From assembly GCA_934045905.1 (NCBI GenBank), contig OW203762.1:55825411-55889410 (forward strand): a DNA stretch of 64,000 bases. Reading direction: 5' to 3'. The translations under genes were made by a program, and so were the position numbers. How positions within the stretch are numbered: position 1 is the first letter of the stretch; every line of letters starts with the position of its first letter. Positions 1-12,500 of this stretch are shown one piece after another. The stretch comes from Leuctra nigra. Taxonomy: Eukaryota; Arthropoda; Insecta; Plecoptera; Leuctridae. The notes below the pieces were generated by a model. That model searched no databases, was not told the origin of the DNA, and saw nothing but the letters and a program-made list of their open reading frames with translations.

Positions 1-396
1 AATGCTCACGTGATCAGGTAGTTTCAGGCTTTCAGGTTCATTTCAGGCGCGTAGGAACTACTTTTATTATGGGGGAGGGGGGGATTACCTCAGTTTTGGC
101 CCCGCAGGGCTTTTTTTTAGATTGTAATAATTTAAAAGTGATTCTGAGGCTCTAAAATGCACGAACTGAAGCAAAGTTCCCTCCAAATGTTTCTCCGCAG
201 GGCGTTTTTTTTTAGAATATAAGCAATTTATAAGTGATTCTGGGATGCTAAACATAATTTTGTATGAAATAATAATTCTTATTCTTATTTATTATTTTCA
301 CAGTGGACACCTTTTGTGAATAAGAATGTATTTAAAACATGAACTGGAGGCCACACAAATGAGTCCCGCGGGCCGCAGGTCGAGTAGGTACCACTG
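1..396. mobile_element. hAT-like non-autonomous element, right part (truncated by window edge)
   Basis: This stretch matches the complete element at 62569-63326 almost block by block: the opening 'aatgctcac.tgatcaggtag', the repeated 'ccgcagggcgtttttt' blocks, the 'ttattttcacagtg.acac.ttttgtgaataag' segment and the terminal 'gggccgcaggt...gtaccactg'. It ends in CCACTG at 391-396, the usual hAT-type end. Only one end is inside the window, so its target duplication cannot be checked (the right flank is tggtagag, 397-404). No transposase reading frame is visible. It stops 17 bases from the last visible exon of the PH-domain gene. Confidence 0.75.
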
Positions 397-413
397 TGGT
401 AGAGGGTACTTAC

Positions 414-2129
414 GCCTCGCGTCTGCCTCCTCCTTGGGCTTCTCGATGACGATGTCTCTGGTCGGGATGGAGCTGTTGACCTCCGTTGTGTTCGCGACGG
501 GGGCGGAGATGTGGATCGGTTTCGCAGCCATCAAGTCCAGCCATTCCCGACGCTCTTGCTCGGAATTACAAGACAACACCTGAATAACACACACTTCATG
601 GATAAATCACATGAAAGTGTAACATTCGCATTGTTCAATATCTTTTGGTATGATTTTAGTGATGTGAACATTCCCGACATTTAATTTTGGGGAATATTAC
701 CAAAATAAATTAAAATTTCACGAGAAAACTCAGGAATTACCAATATTTTCCAGAATTGGATGAATTTCTTTCCCGAAAAGTGATATGTTCATAAACGATT
801 TTTGGGGATTCAATTTTTTTTGTGGGGGGGGGGGGGGGGGGGGGGAATCACGGATAGACAAAACATGTCCGGAAATATTACATGAATATTACGGGAATAC
901 ATGATTGAGGCATATTGAGGCATGATTGAGGCATATTGAGGCATGATTGAGGCATGATTGAGACATGATTGAGGCATGATTGAGGCATGATTGAGGCATG
1001 ATTGAGGCATATTGAGGCATGATTGAGGCATGACTGAGGCATGATTGAGGCATGATTGAGGAATGATTGAGGCATGATTGAGTGAACGTTACCATCTCGA
1101 CTCTCTTCTGCTTGTGGTTTGCTTCCAGAACGAGCAGCATCATGTTCTGATGATAGTTGCTGTCCAGCCACTCGTCCAGATGCGCGCTCATGTGGTAGGC
1201 CACTTCCCGCATCGTCGCCCGGCCCGATGCGCAGTGGTCCTTCACCGTGTACTTGTTGTAGCTCGCCCTGGAGGTCACAGAGTGTCAGACACGGCCACGT
1301 CAGGCGACACAGCATGCAATCAGAGTCTCACCCCTTCTTCTTGGCCAGAACCACGCTGTTGTCGAACAGGAAGAGGGTCAGGCTGGACGCCGAGCGCCGG
1401 AAGTACGGAGCTCGTGAGATCAACCTGGCCGTGTCCTCGGACGAGACGGAGTGTCTGCGCACGTCGCCTTCCTTGACGAAGCGGCGGTCGTCGAAGAGCT
1501 GACGCGATGACGTCATGCCGTCGCGGTATTCCAAGGTGCCGTGGACGTGCAGCACGTCTTGCATTTGTTCGTCGGCAGGAGGTGGTTGCCATGGAGACAC
1601 GTCACGTGACTCGCGCGGCGCATCTGAGTTGAGTGCAAACACAAACATGCAGATCTACTCGTTTGAGCTGGAGATAAGCGGTCATACTTGTATTATAAGA
1701 TTTTATTGTTACCTTTAATTGTTTGGTTTTCTTCAGTTTGAACAGCTCCTTTGTTGTCATTTCGTCCAGGAGTACTTCTGAAACATTATTGTACTTTAGC
1801 TCGAAATATAAGTCCAAATTTAATAAATTTATACTCATTACATAATTATTAAAACATTACAAATCTTATTTGAGTGTTGGAAAGTGGTGACAGGCGAACT
1901 GTCCTAATGACGTATAGTTTTACTTCGCTGTGGATACAATACAACAAACCTGTCATTATGTTTCTAAACACTAACAGCAATACTCACCTCGGTTTTGGCA
2001 GTTCAGCGTCACATCGCGTCTGACTCTGAGTCTGCGTCGACTGGAGTTTCTCCTCCGCCGGACTTCTGCCGCTCTGCGTCTTCCTGACTGTGCCAACAGC
2101 CGCAGCGGCGCTCTCGTCGCGGCTGCTCT
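414..2129 (-). CDS. PH-domain protein, Dbl/RhoGEF-like (partial, five exons)
   Basis: Five minus-strand exons join in phase: 1988-2129, 1713-1777, 1332-1623, 1093-1267 and 414-579, each with AG acceptor and GT donor. The joined product starts with a Ser/Gln/Thr-rich linker. It then has RRFVKEGDVRR, SLTLFLFDNSVVLAKKK, NMMLLVLEANHKQKRVEMV and SCNSEQERREWLDLM, the order of strands and the closing Trp-containing helix of a pleckstrin homology domain of the type that follows a DH domain in Rho exchange factors. The DH domain itself is not seen. PH domains bind phosphoinositides or proteins at membranes. After the PH domain comes an acidic/Lys-rich tail (TRDIVIEKPKEEADAR). Both ends are incomplete: no start codon was found upstream of 2129, and the donor at 413 leads out of the window or into the adjacent hAT element. 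It could be the downstream part of the gene at 3144-4915. Splicing and domain class are inferred; the family member is not identified. Confidence 0.65.
897..1086. repeat. Short tandem repeat array (unit near 11 bases, gattgaggcat)
   Basis: About fifteen copies of gattgaggcat and a shortened attgaggcat variant run head to tail. The array lies in the intron between the last two visible exons of the PH-domain gene and stops only a few bases before the splice donor at 1091-1092. Reading frames through it (SIMPQSCLNHA repeats) are translation artefacts. A run of about 22 G follows the low-coordinate side near 825-846. Confidence 0.85.
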
Positions 2130-2344
2130 CTGCAAGCATTAAGTACCTTCAATACAACACAACATTCCCACAACATGAGTAACTGTTCTGTTCCTACCTT
2201 TAGTACTGTTCCGTGAAGGGAGGTCTTGACCAATTTCACATCTCACCTTGCTGCAAAATACATGGTTATTATAGGTTAGGTTACCTTACTTTATGTTACC
2301 AACAAATTAACTTTACGAATACATTTTGACTACTACACTTTTAA

Positions 2345-2397
2345 TTTTTGAGCGAGCGAAGCGAGCGTCTCCTTTTGGCTCTTTTGGCACGGAGCTC

Positions 2398-2433
<36 letters not shown>

Positions 2434-3116
2434 TAACTTTTCCGTTGGGTGAGGCTATACAGGTCATAGTTTTTCTTTAATCGAGCTGAAATTTTGCACA
2501 CATGTAGAGACAACCTTTTCTGTTTGCAGACCCAAATTTTTTTAAAATCCATTCATTGGTTAAATTTTAAATAAACATCTCCTGATGGTAGGTTGAAAAT
2601 GAAAATGGGCTTCGATAAATCTGATCAAACTCATATTTTGGCTATACAGGTCAGAGTTTTTCTTTGATCGAGCTGAAATTTTGCACACATGTAAAACCAA
2701 CTTTCTCTGTTTGCAGACCCTATTTTTTTTGAAATCCATTCATTGGTTAAAATTTAAATAAATATCTCCTGATAGGCTGAAAAATGAAAACGGTCTTCGA
2801 TAATTCTGATTAAACTCATATTTTGCATGATCATTAAGACCAATATTGTCTCTTATTTTACAAAATTTCATTCCAATCAGTTAAGAACGTATGAACGTAT
2901 TGAAATTTTTAATATCTGTCAGTAATGAAGTATCGAAATGAATGTTTTCCAGTGCCAATTGAATTGATTCTGATTTGCTTTATGAACCAGGGTGCTTAGA
3001 TGCTATTTTAAAGTTTCGAAGATAAGCATATACTTTTATGCTGATATCATATTTCAATTCAATATGGATGCATATTGTGCTCGCTCATCAACGCGTTACA
3101 CTGAGCGTTTTCCTAG
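2345..3116 (+). mobile_element. Helitron/Helentron-like non-autonomous repeat, copy A
   Basis: The left end reads tttttgagcgagcgaagcg. The right end reads gctcgctcatcaacgcgtt, then actgagcgttttcctag, then t. The left GAGCGAGC is complementary to GCTCGCTC about 45 bases inside the right end. A small stem AACGC/GCGTT lies between that block and the terminal CTAG. This asymmetric inverted repeat plus 3' hairpin plus CTRR-like end is the known layout of Helentron/Helitron2 elements. The same two ends occur at 15041-16049. Inside are a 33-base T run (from about 2400) and two direct copies of a roughly 185-base segment (about 2450-2635 and 2636-2820, 'ctatacaggtca.agtttttctt'). No Rep/helicase coding sequence is present. 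Confidence 0.55.
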
Positions 3117-3143
3117 TATATAAAAAGAGATAGCTATGAGATT

Positions 3144-4915
3144 CTAATTGAATACCAACCTTTGACGTTTGTTTGTGTTTGTTGGGAGCGTATTGTTTCT
3201 GCCCAGCGTGTGAGAGGGTGTTGGAGTAGATGTTGGTCGCGGGAACGAAGGGAGAGTTGGAGGATCTTGAACAGGAGTCGAGGGAGGGAAGTCGGACGTA
3301 GGAGTCTGAGGTGCAGGCGGAAACGATGTTGTCGATTGAATGCTAATTTTAGCAGGTGGCGGTGATGAAGGTGGTGAAGGTGTTGGTGACGGCGTCACGC
3401 TGCGTGCAGGAGGCGATGACGGTGGTAGAGGTGGTGGCGATGAAGGTGGTGAAGGCTCGGGGGACGTCGCCAAGCTGCGTACAGGAGGCGGCGACGGGGG
3501 AGGAGAAGAGGGTCCAGGGAGGTCCTCGTCATCTGACCCAGTATCTGATGACGGCGTCAAGCTGCGTACAGGAGGCGGCGACGGGGGAGGGGAAGAGGGT
3601 CCAGGGAGGTCCTCGTCATCTGACACAGTATCTGATGACGGCGTCAAGCTGCGTACAGGAGGCGGCGACGGGGGAGGGGAAGAGGGTCCAGGGAGGTCCT
3701 CGTCATCTGACACAGTATCTGATGACGGCGTCAAGCTGCGTACAGGAGGCGGCGACGGGGGAGGGGAAGAGGGTCCAGGGAGGTCCTCGTCATCTGACAC
3801 AGTATCTGATGACGGCGTCAAGCTGCGTACAGGAGGCGGCGACGGGGGAGGGGAAGAGGGTCCAGGGAGGTCCTCGTCCTCGCTTGGAATGTCGGCTGAG
3901 AATCTGAACACTTCTTCGCCAAGTTCCTCATGGAGTTGATCGTGGAGACCGCGGTACAGCGCTGCCATCTGGTGCCGCTCTAGAACAAGACGGGACAAAT
4001 CTGTCAACACTGCTGAGTACTCGAGTACAAGCCGAATTCAAATTCAAATTATCCTTTTCGGTCCACTGCTCTACCAACTGAGCTACGGTGAATCTTTCAA
4101 ATTCTATGAAGGTATACTCGGAATTTCCTGTCATCCCCCTTCTTTATTACATTGATAGTGAAAGTGCTTATTGTTGGTTTGGCGAGTAGCTAGATCATGA
4201 ACAGCGGATCTCTCACCGTCGTGGTCGTCGTGGCGTAGGCAGAGAGTTTCCCACGGAGGCGCTACGCCGCATTGCACCAGCAGAGCGTAGTCCAGCACCA
4301 CGTGGTGGTTGATCGACTCCGTCAGGCCGGAGGCGAAGATCTCCAGCAAGCCGCAATGTGTTGTCGTCATCTCCCACGTTCACATTACGAGCACAGAACA
4401 AACAGTACACGTATATGCATTCCTGTCACCTGGCCCTGCAGCTATCACCGGGTGCAGATCTGATAGCGGTGGACTCTCGTACGCACGCTCCATGTATGGG
4501 CATGATAGCAGAAGTGCTGATTACGTGTGGACTATTTTCAATCATTAATGTCAGATTGTATTTTAATACCTGGTTTACAACAAGGTTTATGCCAGATCTC
4601 TCAGATAATGGATTGAAAATAATGAGATTAGATTCACATTGATAAGAATCCGTGCACATGAAGAAGAGTTAATATGAAATGTTTTCGGGCGCTGTTTCTA
4701 TTTCTGTACTTGATCTTTCCATATTGTGCCAATCTGGAAATAAAACTGAACTGAACTGAACTGAATCGCTATCAAAACGAAATCGACATCAACGCACGTC
4801 GTTGACCTGTTCTATTGAACAAAGTTGCTGTACATTTCGAACTGTTGCATTCCTGTTTGTTCGTCCTGCGTCGTGTAAGATGATAACTACAGCCTCCTGG
4901 AGTAAATCCCACAAT
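3144..4915 (-). CDS. Unrecognised protein with proline/serine-rich tandem repeats (three-exon model, partial)
   Basis: Minus-strand exons 4807-4915, 4217-4370 and 3144-3979 join in phase. The acceptor at 3980-3981 follows a good pyrimidine tract; the acceptor at 4371-4372 is weak. The first two exons encode helical, hydrophobic sequence (LWDLLQEAVVIILHDAGR, then GLLEIFASGLTESINHHVV and ALLVQCGVAPPWETLCLR). The third begins RHQMAALYRGLHDQLHEEL, then has about five near-identical 29-residue units (DEDLPGPSSPPPSPPPVRS...), then a long Pro/Ser/Thr tail ending NKRQRLVFN before the stop at 3144-3146. I do not recognise the family; the Pro-rich part would suit SH3/WW/profilin-type partners. The 5' end is unknown. 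Alternatively 3144-3979 is an internal exon and this gene continues into the PH-domain exons at 2129-414. Confidence 0.45.
3457..3888 (-). repeat. 87-bp coding tandem repeat
   Basis: Units start at 3544, 3631, 3718 and 3805, exactly 87 bases apart and nearly identical. A more diverged unit lies at about 3457-3543. The unit length is a multiple of three, so each adds 29 residues to the proline-rich protein without changing frame. The near identity suggests recent expansion or homogenisation. Confidence 0.9.
4032..4092 (-). pseudogene. tRNA-like fragment (tRNA pseudogene or SINE head)
   Basis: The minus strand reads GTAGCTCAGTTGGTAGAGC, a textbook tRNA D-arm and A box. The following anticodon arm does not pair and no proper B box (GGTTCGAATCC) follows; instead there is an AATTTGAATTTGAATTC stretch. 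It is therefore a broken tRNA copy or the head of a tRNA-derived SINE, sitting in the intron between exons 4217-4370 and 3144-3979. Confidence 0.55.
4690..4768 (+). mobile_element. Non-LTR retroposon 3' tail with (GAACT)n
   Basis: The stretch ending 'ccatattgtgccaatctgg', then 'aaataaaactgaactgaact', has the look of a LINE or SINE 3' terminus carrying a pentanucleotide tail. Similar pentanucleotide tails occur at 31620, 48800 and 57385. The 5' limit is not visible. Confidence 0.45.
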
Positions 4916-6380
4916 CTAGAACAGTGTTCACAGAAGAGTGAACAGTGCAGGGTTCTCATCAAAGTAGTTCTGATTCTCTGCGAGCTACGGCTTTGGATAC
5001 TCCAAGTGTTTGACGGATGTTGTCTGCTTGGACCCCGCCCCTTGGACAGATGTCGTGGATATGAAAATAAAGACCCCATCATCTCTCTTCGAGACCGATG
5101 GGGCGATGCCAAGCTAGGACGACAGGATCGGCCACTTTGGCGCTAGCGTCGAGGCTGTGCTTTTCAAATCAACGTATTTCTTACCCCACACTCCGTATTT
5201 TCATGTTATATTATAAGAATTAATGTTGATATTTGGTTATTTACCGAAAGAGTGGATAATTATTAGAAATGATAGTGTAATAACAATATTTTGATCATAT
5301 AATGACAGCTCACAGAAATATTTTTGTTTCCAGTGCTTTCTTGAACTGACTCACGGCACAATGGAATTTTGTAACTTTCTATTAAAACAATTGAGAGGGT
5401 GTCGCTTCAGATTGAAATCGAATTTGCTTAAGATATTGCACTATCTTCTTATTTTTACACGTTTTATTATACTAGAGTAAAAAATATATGTATCTAAACA
5501 GTAAGTACATCTTCTTACGCCTGTCAAAATAAAGTTTCGCGAGTTTTAATTTTGAGTGGCACGAACAGCTTACTTCAAAGCTTACTTCACACTTCTTACT
5601 CACTCCCGATGGCAGCGCTGCAGCACAATAGCGGGAAAAAGTTTGGCGAGTGCCCTATCTGTCTAAACGTGGTTTAAACTAGAATAAAGATGTTTGTTTG
5701 GTTGTCCATGCGGGTTCTTCTACTTACCTACGTATTAGTTTTTAGTATGTTATTTTATAAATGTTACTGCAGTAAGTAATTAGGCCTACTCCTATACAAA
5801 ACATTAATTATTTATTACTTCTGTTTTATTATGTAAATGCAGTAGGTATAGGTACGCTAACAGCATTATAAAAATAAAACCTAGTAAAAAATAAAACCTA
5901 CTTATCTAGCACGAAAAGTTTCACATTTTCATATTTTTATTGTGAATTTATAGACATCTATTTGTTTTTGATCTGATCACAACACAAATTTTTGACAGAT
6001 CTGGGTAGGCTTAACCATTTGATGGTCGGTATGTTAACTTTATTTTCCCTACGTTAACATCTTCTGGAGAATATCAAAATGTATTCAAAAAATCTAAAAA
6101 TTTACGTAAATAAATAGATACGACTAGATTTTCAGGACCAGCGTACTGCCAGGGTCACTCTGATTCAAACCAGTGTTTTAGTTGTGATATTTGCCAAGAT
6201 AAAAGTACAAAATACTAAGGTCGGTGACAGGCTATAGACCATACCCACATTAGGTTTTATCAGCAATAAAATAAATAAGAAAACTACCTAACTTCATAAC
6301 GACCAAACAGAATTAAAAGTCCGTCGATAAAGAAGTTTGTACCTTTTAAAGACAACAACAGACAGCGCCACGAGTATCGA
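4916..6380. other. Spacer between the proline-rich gene and lamin; no gene seen
   Basis: This is AT-rich DNA with short microsatellite-like taggta/tacct words and no open frame that looks like protein. Additional 5' exons of the minus-strand gene could lie here, but none can be supported from splice signals alone. The last 200 bases merge into the lamin promoter. Confidence 0.5.
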
Positions 6381-6384
6381 TCAG

Positions 6385-6480
6385 CGACGGATGGCGCGAA
6401 AGTGGGAGCGACCCGATTGAATGACGTCATTTTACAGAAACGCGGGCGGGCGACAGCCATATTGGTTTTTACTAGCGTGG
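6385..6480 (+). promoter_or_regulatory. Lamin promoter: E2F-like, CRE and inverted CCAAT motifs
   Basis: Within 180 bases upstream of the lamin start there is GGCGCGAAA (6393-6401, reverse of the E2F consensus TTTCGCGCC), TGACGTCA (6422-6429, perfect CRE), a GC-rich cgggcgggcg stretch, and ATTGG (6461-6465, inverted CCAAT) next to GCCAT. There is no clear TATA box. These motifs are typical of cell-cycle and housekeeping promoters. Their use here is inferred from position only. Confidence 0.5.
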
Positions 6481-6565
6481 GGTAGAGCCATCACACGTAG
6501 TGGTACTGGTGTCTCTGTGTTTTTGTTAATTTGCTAATACTTTTGAATAAGAATACGTATCCATC

Positions 6566-9500
6566 ATGTCCACGAAGGTGAAGAAGACGACTGTGACGCA
6601 ATCCTCGGCCACGACATCGGGAACGGGGAGTCGTTCAAACACGCCGCAACAACAGGGAAGCCGGCCGCAGAGTCCAGGTTTGAGTCCTACACGTTTCAGC
6701 CGGCTTCAGGAAAAAGCCGATTTACAAAATCTCAATGATCGTTTGGCGACTTACATCGATCGCGTGCGGCAGTTGGAGTCGGAAAACAGTGGTTTACGAC
6801 GAGAAGTTGAAACGACTCAAGAAACCATCACAAGGGAAAGATCGACGCTGAAGTCTATGTACGAGAAGGAGTTGGGCGAAGCAAGGAACCTCTTGGATCT
6901 CACGGCACGGGACAAAGCCAAGCTAGAAATCGACGCGAAACGCATATCCGAGGAAAATGGCGATCTGAGCACCAGGTAATCATCTTAAACATTCTTTTAC
7001 TGGTTAAAGTTTGGGCTAGTTGTTTTAGGCTCTAGGTACTAAAGTCTCGCAGCAAGCGTAGGTAAACTACCTAGGTAGGGGCTAGGTAATAGATAAATGA
7101 TACCAAGTAGGTAGGTAGGTAACCTACCCCAGCAGGACCATTGATAAAACTAAAACTAAAAGGCATGTAATATTCAAGCAAGGCTAGGTAGTTACACCAA
7201 CAGGTAGGTACCTACCTACTAAGACTGTAAGGTACCACTATAATCTTGCTTTGCACCTCCTCTCCCCTCCCCCGAATCACTAACGTCTTACGTCGTGTAG
7301 GCTAGGTACTAGGTCCACTAGAATCGTGGTTGTAAGCATTTGGTGTTGATATTTCCATGTGGGAAGCCTCACATTGCCTCATGGCTCTGAATGTGACTTG
7401 TCCTTGCCGATTCAATCCAAAATAAACGTGACAAAATCTATTTCGTATTCAATGACGTCATGCAATGCAAAACATGTTTCTACGTCATTCTTGTAAACGA
7501 AGATGACGTCATCGACATAACTTTAGTAACCGTCAAAATTCAAAATTTGATTTATGGGGATGATATCATTTGGCGCAATAACTATGAAGATCTGTGAATG
7601 CCCCGTGCACCTGCAGGGCGTACCTGTAAAAGAATGTCGCCTCCCACGCAAGGTCTCGGAGTGTGGAGGTACTTCAGGTGACCTACATACATACATCAAC
7701 CTCCTTGCTCTGTACAGGCTCTCACGCCAGCGATTATCTTCAAGAACACACCAGAGATCTGTTATTAATCTCGTCTCGTGATAAGGATTTACGACTTGAT
7801 CCGATCGATTGTCTAATTTCGACCTCCACATAATTGCATAATAAATTGTATGCATTTGCCGGTAATGTTTTCGTTGTTGGAGGGGGGGGGGGGGGGGGGA
7901 TTCTACAATATTCGAAAGTAATGCGACGTTCATGCTTCCTTCATAATAATCGACGCTAACTACTAAAATTTGTGTATGTATTATTTTGGTAAATGAAATG
8001 GCAAGCCGCTTGGTTTCTGCGCGAGGTTATTTACGTGCGTCCCCCCACGTTGCCCTGACAACGCAGACCGGCACAGCACATGTCGACGTCATGTTTCTTC
8101 AGCACGGAAACAATATTGTATTTATTCCTATGCGCTTGAGCCGATGCGACTGGTTTTACTTCCGAGTCGCTGACCGAGAAAACGCCAACCTGAAGAGCTC
8201 GACAAGTGCATGTCGGTAATAAGCGTATAATTACCAACTATTACCATCTTAATTATAATGATAATAAGTAGTGGGGTGGGATCTCTATTTATATACGCGC
8301 AGTGGCATTAGAAGAGCAGCCCTCCTCCCGCATGCAGCTGTCGGCGTGAGTTCTAGGCGTTGCTCTCTGCTCGGCGTGGGGTGTAACCATGTTGCCGTGG
8401 CGAGGGGCGAAGCGGAGGATCAAACACTCCAGTACAGTCGGTGGCGCATGACGCGGACCATTGCCGTGGCAACGTAGGTGCGGTGTGCTATGGAATGCCA
8501 GCGCATTAGAATCATGGACGGGTTGCAGGAGAGAGCTTTCGAATATCATTCGGTTTTATGACTGTCCATTTCCATGAAAGCCATATTGACACGATTGATG
8601 AAATTACCTGCAGAAGTCTATTGTCTACTTTGTCAGTGATGCTCACCCATTTATTTACCAGTCAAACATTTGTTCTTTTTTATAACTACTTTGTATGCAC
8701 TACGCACAGACCTATGTCTAGAAATTCAAAAGACTGGAATCTTCATGTTAATGATTTCAGCCACGTAGGGTCTTTCCTTACGACAAGGTTCGATAAAATA
8801 AAATATCGGTAATCTGGTCGCCGAAAGAGAATCTTTATAACGGCGTGCGACCGAATCATCGATCATGACTGAACCTTCTAACTTCAGCCAGAGCCGATTG
8901 CTTGATAAGCGTCTTGGCATGCAACTTTGAGACCTGCCAGGAAGTACCGATGTTTTATCGCCATGTTGGGCAATGTATGATTAGCTGACGTAAGTGTGAG
9001 AATATGACAGACCAGCCGCGGTTCTGTCAACAATATTAGTAAGTATTTACCTTGCCTACAGCGCTGATATTACCTACTCTTGTAATGGATGAGTGTCAAG
9101 ATGACATGTGAATGTGATCCCTTCCCATTGCAGACGAAGAGGTTATCTTTCATCTTCTTGAATACTTTATTGCGGACTAGAAACTAGCTTTCTAAACACT
9201 CCCGCGTTGTAAAATAATTGATTTACCGGATAACACATCTGCCTAGCTCATTCCGATGTGGTTATAATTAGACTGTTAGTGCACTTTGTCAGTTCTATCA
9301 TCGTTATTACTATTCCCTCTATTTAAAATCAGATGCCCATTACAATGCATTCCACTGCTTAGTAGGTATTTTGATTGAAGATTTCATAAGAACAATGTTC
9401 CTACTCGAGCCTTATGTGGTTTTGTAAACAAGAATGTTTGGACATGATTTTATAAATTTACGTCATTGATTTGCGAACTCCACTAATTGATTCCTAAATA

Positions 9501-12500
9501 GGCATATCTAAGAACTTGATACAATGCTCATTCTTCCACCCTGATGAACAATCTTGCCGAGGTCTCTTAGCAAGATCTTGTAAAATGTTCACCAAATTAT
9601 TGACATTATCCTAATATAATCTAACTAAGTTTACATAATTAGTGTACAACGCGAAATCGAGAAAATTGATTTGGGGCCACCTCACAGATATTACAAGCTA
9701 CTGTTATCTTTGAAAGATCATGCATCTTATCTTTCTTTGAGAATGAAGATCTTGCCAAGATTTCCCAAAGATTTTTCAGCAGATTACCAAGAGTCAGACA
9801 ATACTTGATGAAATCCATGTTTTAAGAAGCACAAAAAGTCGGCCCCTTCTTTTTTCTGAACGGCTTTAGATACCGATTATCTTCAATTTTCATAGGTTAT
9901 TAAAGAGTAGCTGTGTCTCTAGTAGCCCCAAAGTTTTATCTTTTGTATAGTTATTTCAGGGCAGAGGTGCCAAAAAGACTCATATTGCCCATGTTAGCAC
10001 CTCCTGAAAACGAGAAAAATTATTTTTTATTATTTTTTTGAATCACTAGAGACACAGATTTACTCTATCTCTATGCTAATTTTTTTTAATACAATCGGTC
10101 AAGCCGTTCAGAAAAAGTTATGGCCGCCTTTTTATGGTTTTTGTGGTTTTCAAAATTTGAATTAAAATAACTTAGGTACCTACTTCACAGCAGTATTTGC
10201 AACATGCAACGAACGATTAAATTTCACAAATGTCACGTACAACCCATACTAATGCATTTTCATGCATTTCTAGGATTTTTTTTACAAATTATTTTATTAG
10301 CCTTGTTTTCAATCTTATAAATAAAAAAATGCATCTTAAATTCTATGGGTAGGTACTAACTAAGATGATAAGCTACAATACTTTTTCACACAAATAACTG
10401 AACTGATCTGAATCATCAAGAATCTACACAAATAATTGCATCCAATAATAACCAATACCTTTTTATTTTGTCTGTTCAATCTGAGCCCTACTTACTGAAC
10501 CGTACCTATTTAGTATTTACTGAAGAATAATATATTATTTAATAAGGGCTTGAAAACAGTATTTTTCTGAAAGTAATGAGAGCTGACAACTAGGTACTGT
10601 TTTTTCTTCTAGGCTTTCGAGGAAGACCAAGGAAGTGACGACTCTCGAGCGCCAGCTGAGCCTTCTGGAGCCACAGGTAGCCGAGTTGACCACAAAGTGC
10701 AACAAGGCAGTCTCGGAGCGCAAGAAAGCCGAGGAGCGTGCACGGGAGGCTGAAAATGAGCTGGACAAGCTGCAAAAGCAGTGTGCCAATCTGCGCAAAC
10801 AACTGGAGGACGAAACTCTGATGCGTGTGGACATGGAGAACAGCCTGCAGTCGAAGAAAGAAGAGCTGAACTTCCAGGAACAAGTTCACATGAATGAAAT
10901 GACAGAGACACGAACACGACGACAGGTATTACTTCGCTATGTAAACGTAGGGTATCAATACTGAGATTTCAAAAGCGGGACAAATGTTAATGATTTAATG
11001 AACAATACTCTGTACTCTGTCTGTACTCTGTAGGGAGGTCCCCGTAATTTTGTGCGAGTCCGGGGATGCACATATCCAGGAAACATTTGTTTTACAGACA
11101 TGATTTTGGACCCTTTCTACATTTCAATCAATTATTCTCTTGATCAATTTGATATACACAAAAGTCAGCATTTTTCATTAGGAGGACGTCAATTTTAAGC
11201 CATGTTTAAGTTTGTATGTTCTCTTTGGCTTAACATTACTTAATTTTCACCCTACAAAAACTAGTAAGTTACAATTTTACAAACGCCTTTATGTATACCT
11301 TTTCACACAAAAGTAAATTTTATGTTGAACTTCTAAACATACAATTCCATGTGAATGAATGTTGAATGAAGAAGCGGACCATACGGCGTCTCGCTTGTGA
11401 CTCGGAAGGCAACAGGACAGGATGTTTAAGAAAAAACTAAATCGAGACAAATGGGCATCCTGAGCTGACATCATTGTCTGCTCTGTGGTTTCATTGTCGG
11501 TGTGTTTCAGACGGAGGTGAGCGAGATCGATGGACGTCTGGCCGAGCGCTACGAAGCCCAGCTGCAGCAGTCGCTCCAGGATCTGCGCGACCAGTATGAG
11601 GCGCAGATGCGGACCAACCGCGAGGAGATCGAGGCGCTGTATGACACCAAGCTGCGCAACGCTCAGAACCACGTGAGTGCTGCTGCTCGGAACTACAATA
11701 TCTCACATTGCAAGTGCCACGATTTTGCTGCTTTTTATTCCTCAAATTACGTGGGATCAACAATTATATTTTTAAGTGTGCTGATATGTTCCATGAGCAT
11801 CTTCAGATAACATGTGTTTCTGACTTTTGTTGTTGCAACAAAATCATATTATAGAACACACACTGATAAAACATACCTAGAGGTTTGTGACTTACTAGTT
11901 GGTTCCTGGTATATTATCTTCTTCTTTCTTTTATACCTAGAGGTGTAAACAAAATCTCATATACCTAACTATTTGTCAAAACAGCTTTTTTTAGTGAGGG
12001 ATCATTCTAGGAATTACTGGTTGTTGCCATGGCAATTGAGTTGTGATATCAGGGGGTGGGTGATTCTATCACATTCACCTTGTTCTAAGCGGACAGTGTC
12101 CCGACGATCTCGAATTTCCCGTGGGTTTGTGTTGATGTCAATACTTCATTAAGTGCGAATAGGACAAGGATGTAGGGGTGGGACGTTTAAACGTTTATGT
12201 AACTGTCAAGCTTGCGTTTAAACGTTGGTAAACGTTTACGTAAAAAGTGTTAATAGTTGTAATACTCTGTTTCGTCTATTTCGTCAGAATGCTACAATCA
12301 GCTGTGATGCTTTTACCCCCCCCCTCCCCCCTCAAGCCCTATCTCACGCCCACCCCTAAGTTAAGTCACTTCAAGGCTGAAGCTGAGCCTTTTTTTTTGG
12401 CGACATAGACTCTGGGAATATGAAGAAAGTTCATATCTTCACAGTGAGTAGAGATCCGATTAAAAAATGGTGGTCGCGAAATTTCGAAGTGTTGTAAATG

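Noticed and set aside
878..1031. Open frames with repeated SIMPQSCLNHA peptides
   Set aside because: They are read-through of an 11-base tandem array inside an intron; all three minus frames stay open for the same reason.
2400..2432. Long T run as a possible processed-gene poly(A) tail
   Set aside because: It sits inside the Helentron-like repeat near the left end, and no retrocopied coding sequence adjoins it.
3340..3939. Long plus-strand open frames (glycine-rich and EEGPGRSSSS repeats)
   Set aside because: They are antisense shadows of the proline-rich minus-strand exon; the repeat keeps all frames open, and the minus frame has splice-compatible flanking exons.
7523..7933. 136-codon minus frame in lamin intron 1
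   Set aside because: It runs through a G run and repeats, has no protein-like pattern and has no splice partners.
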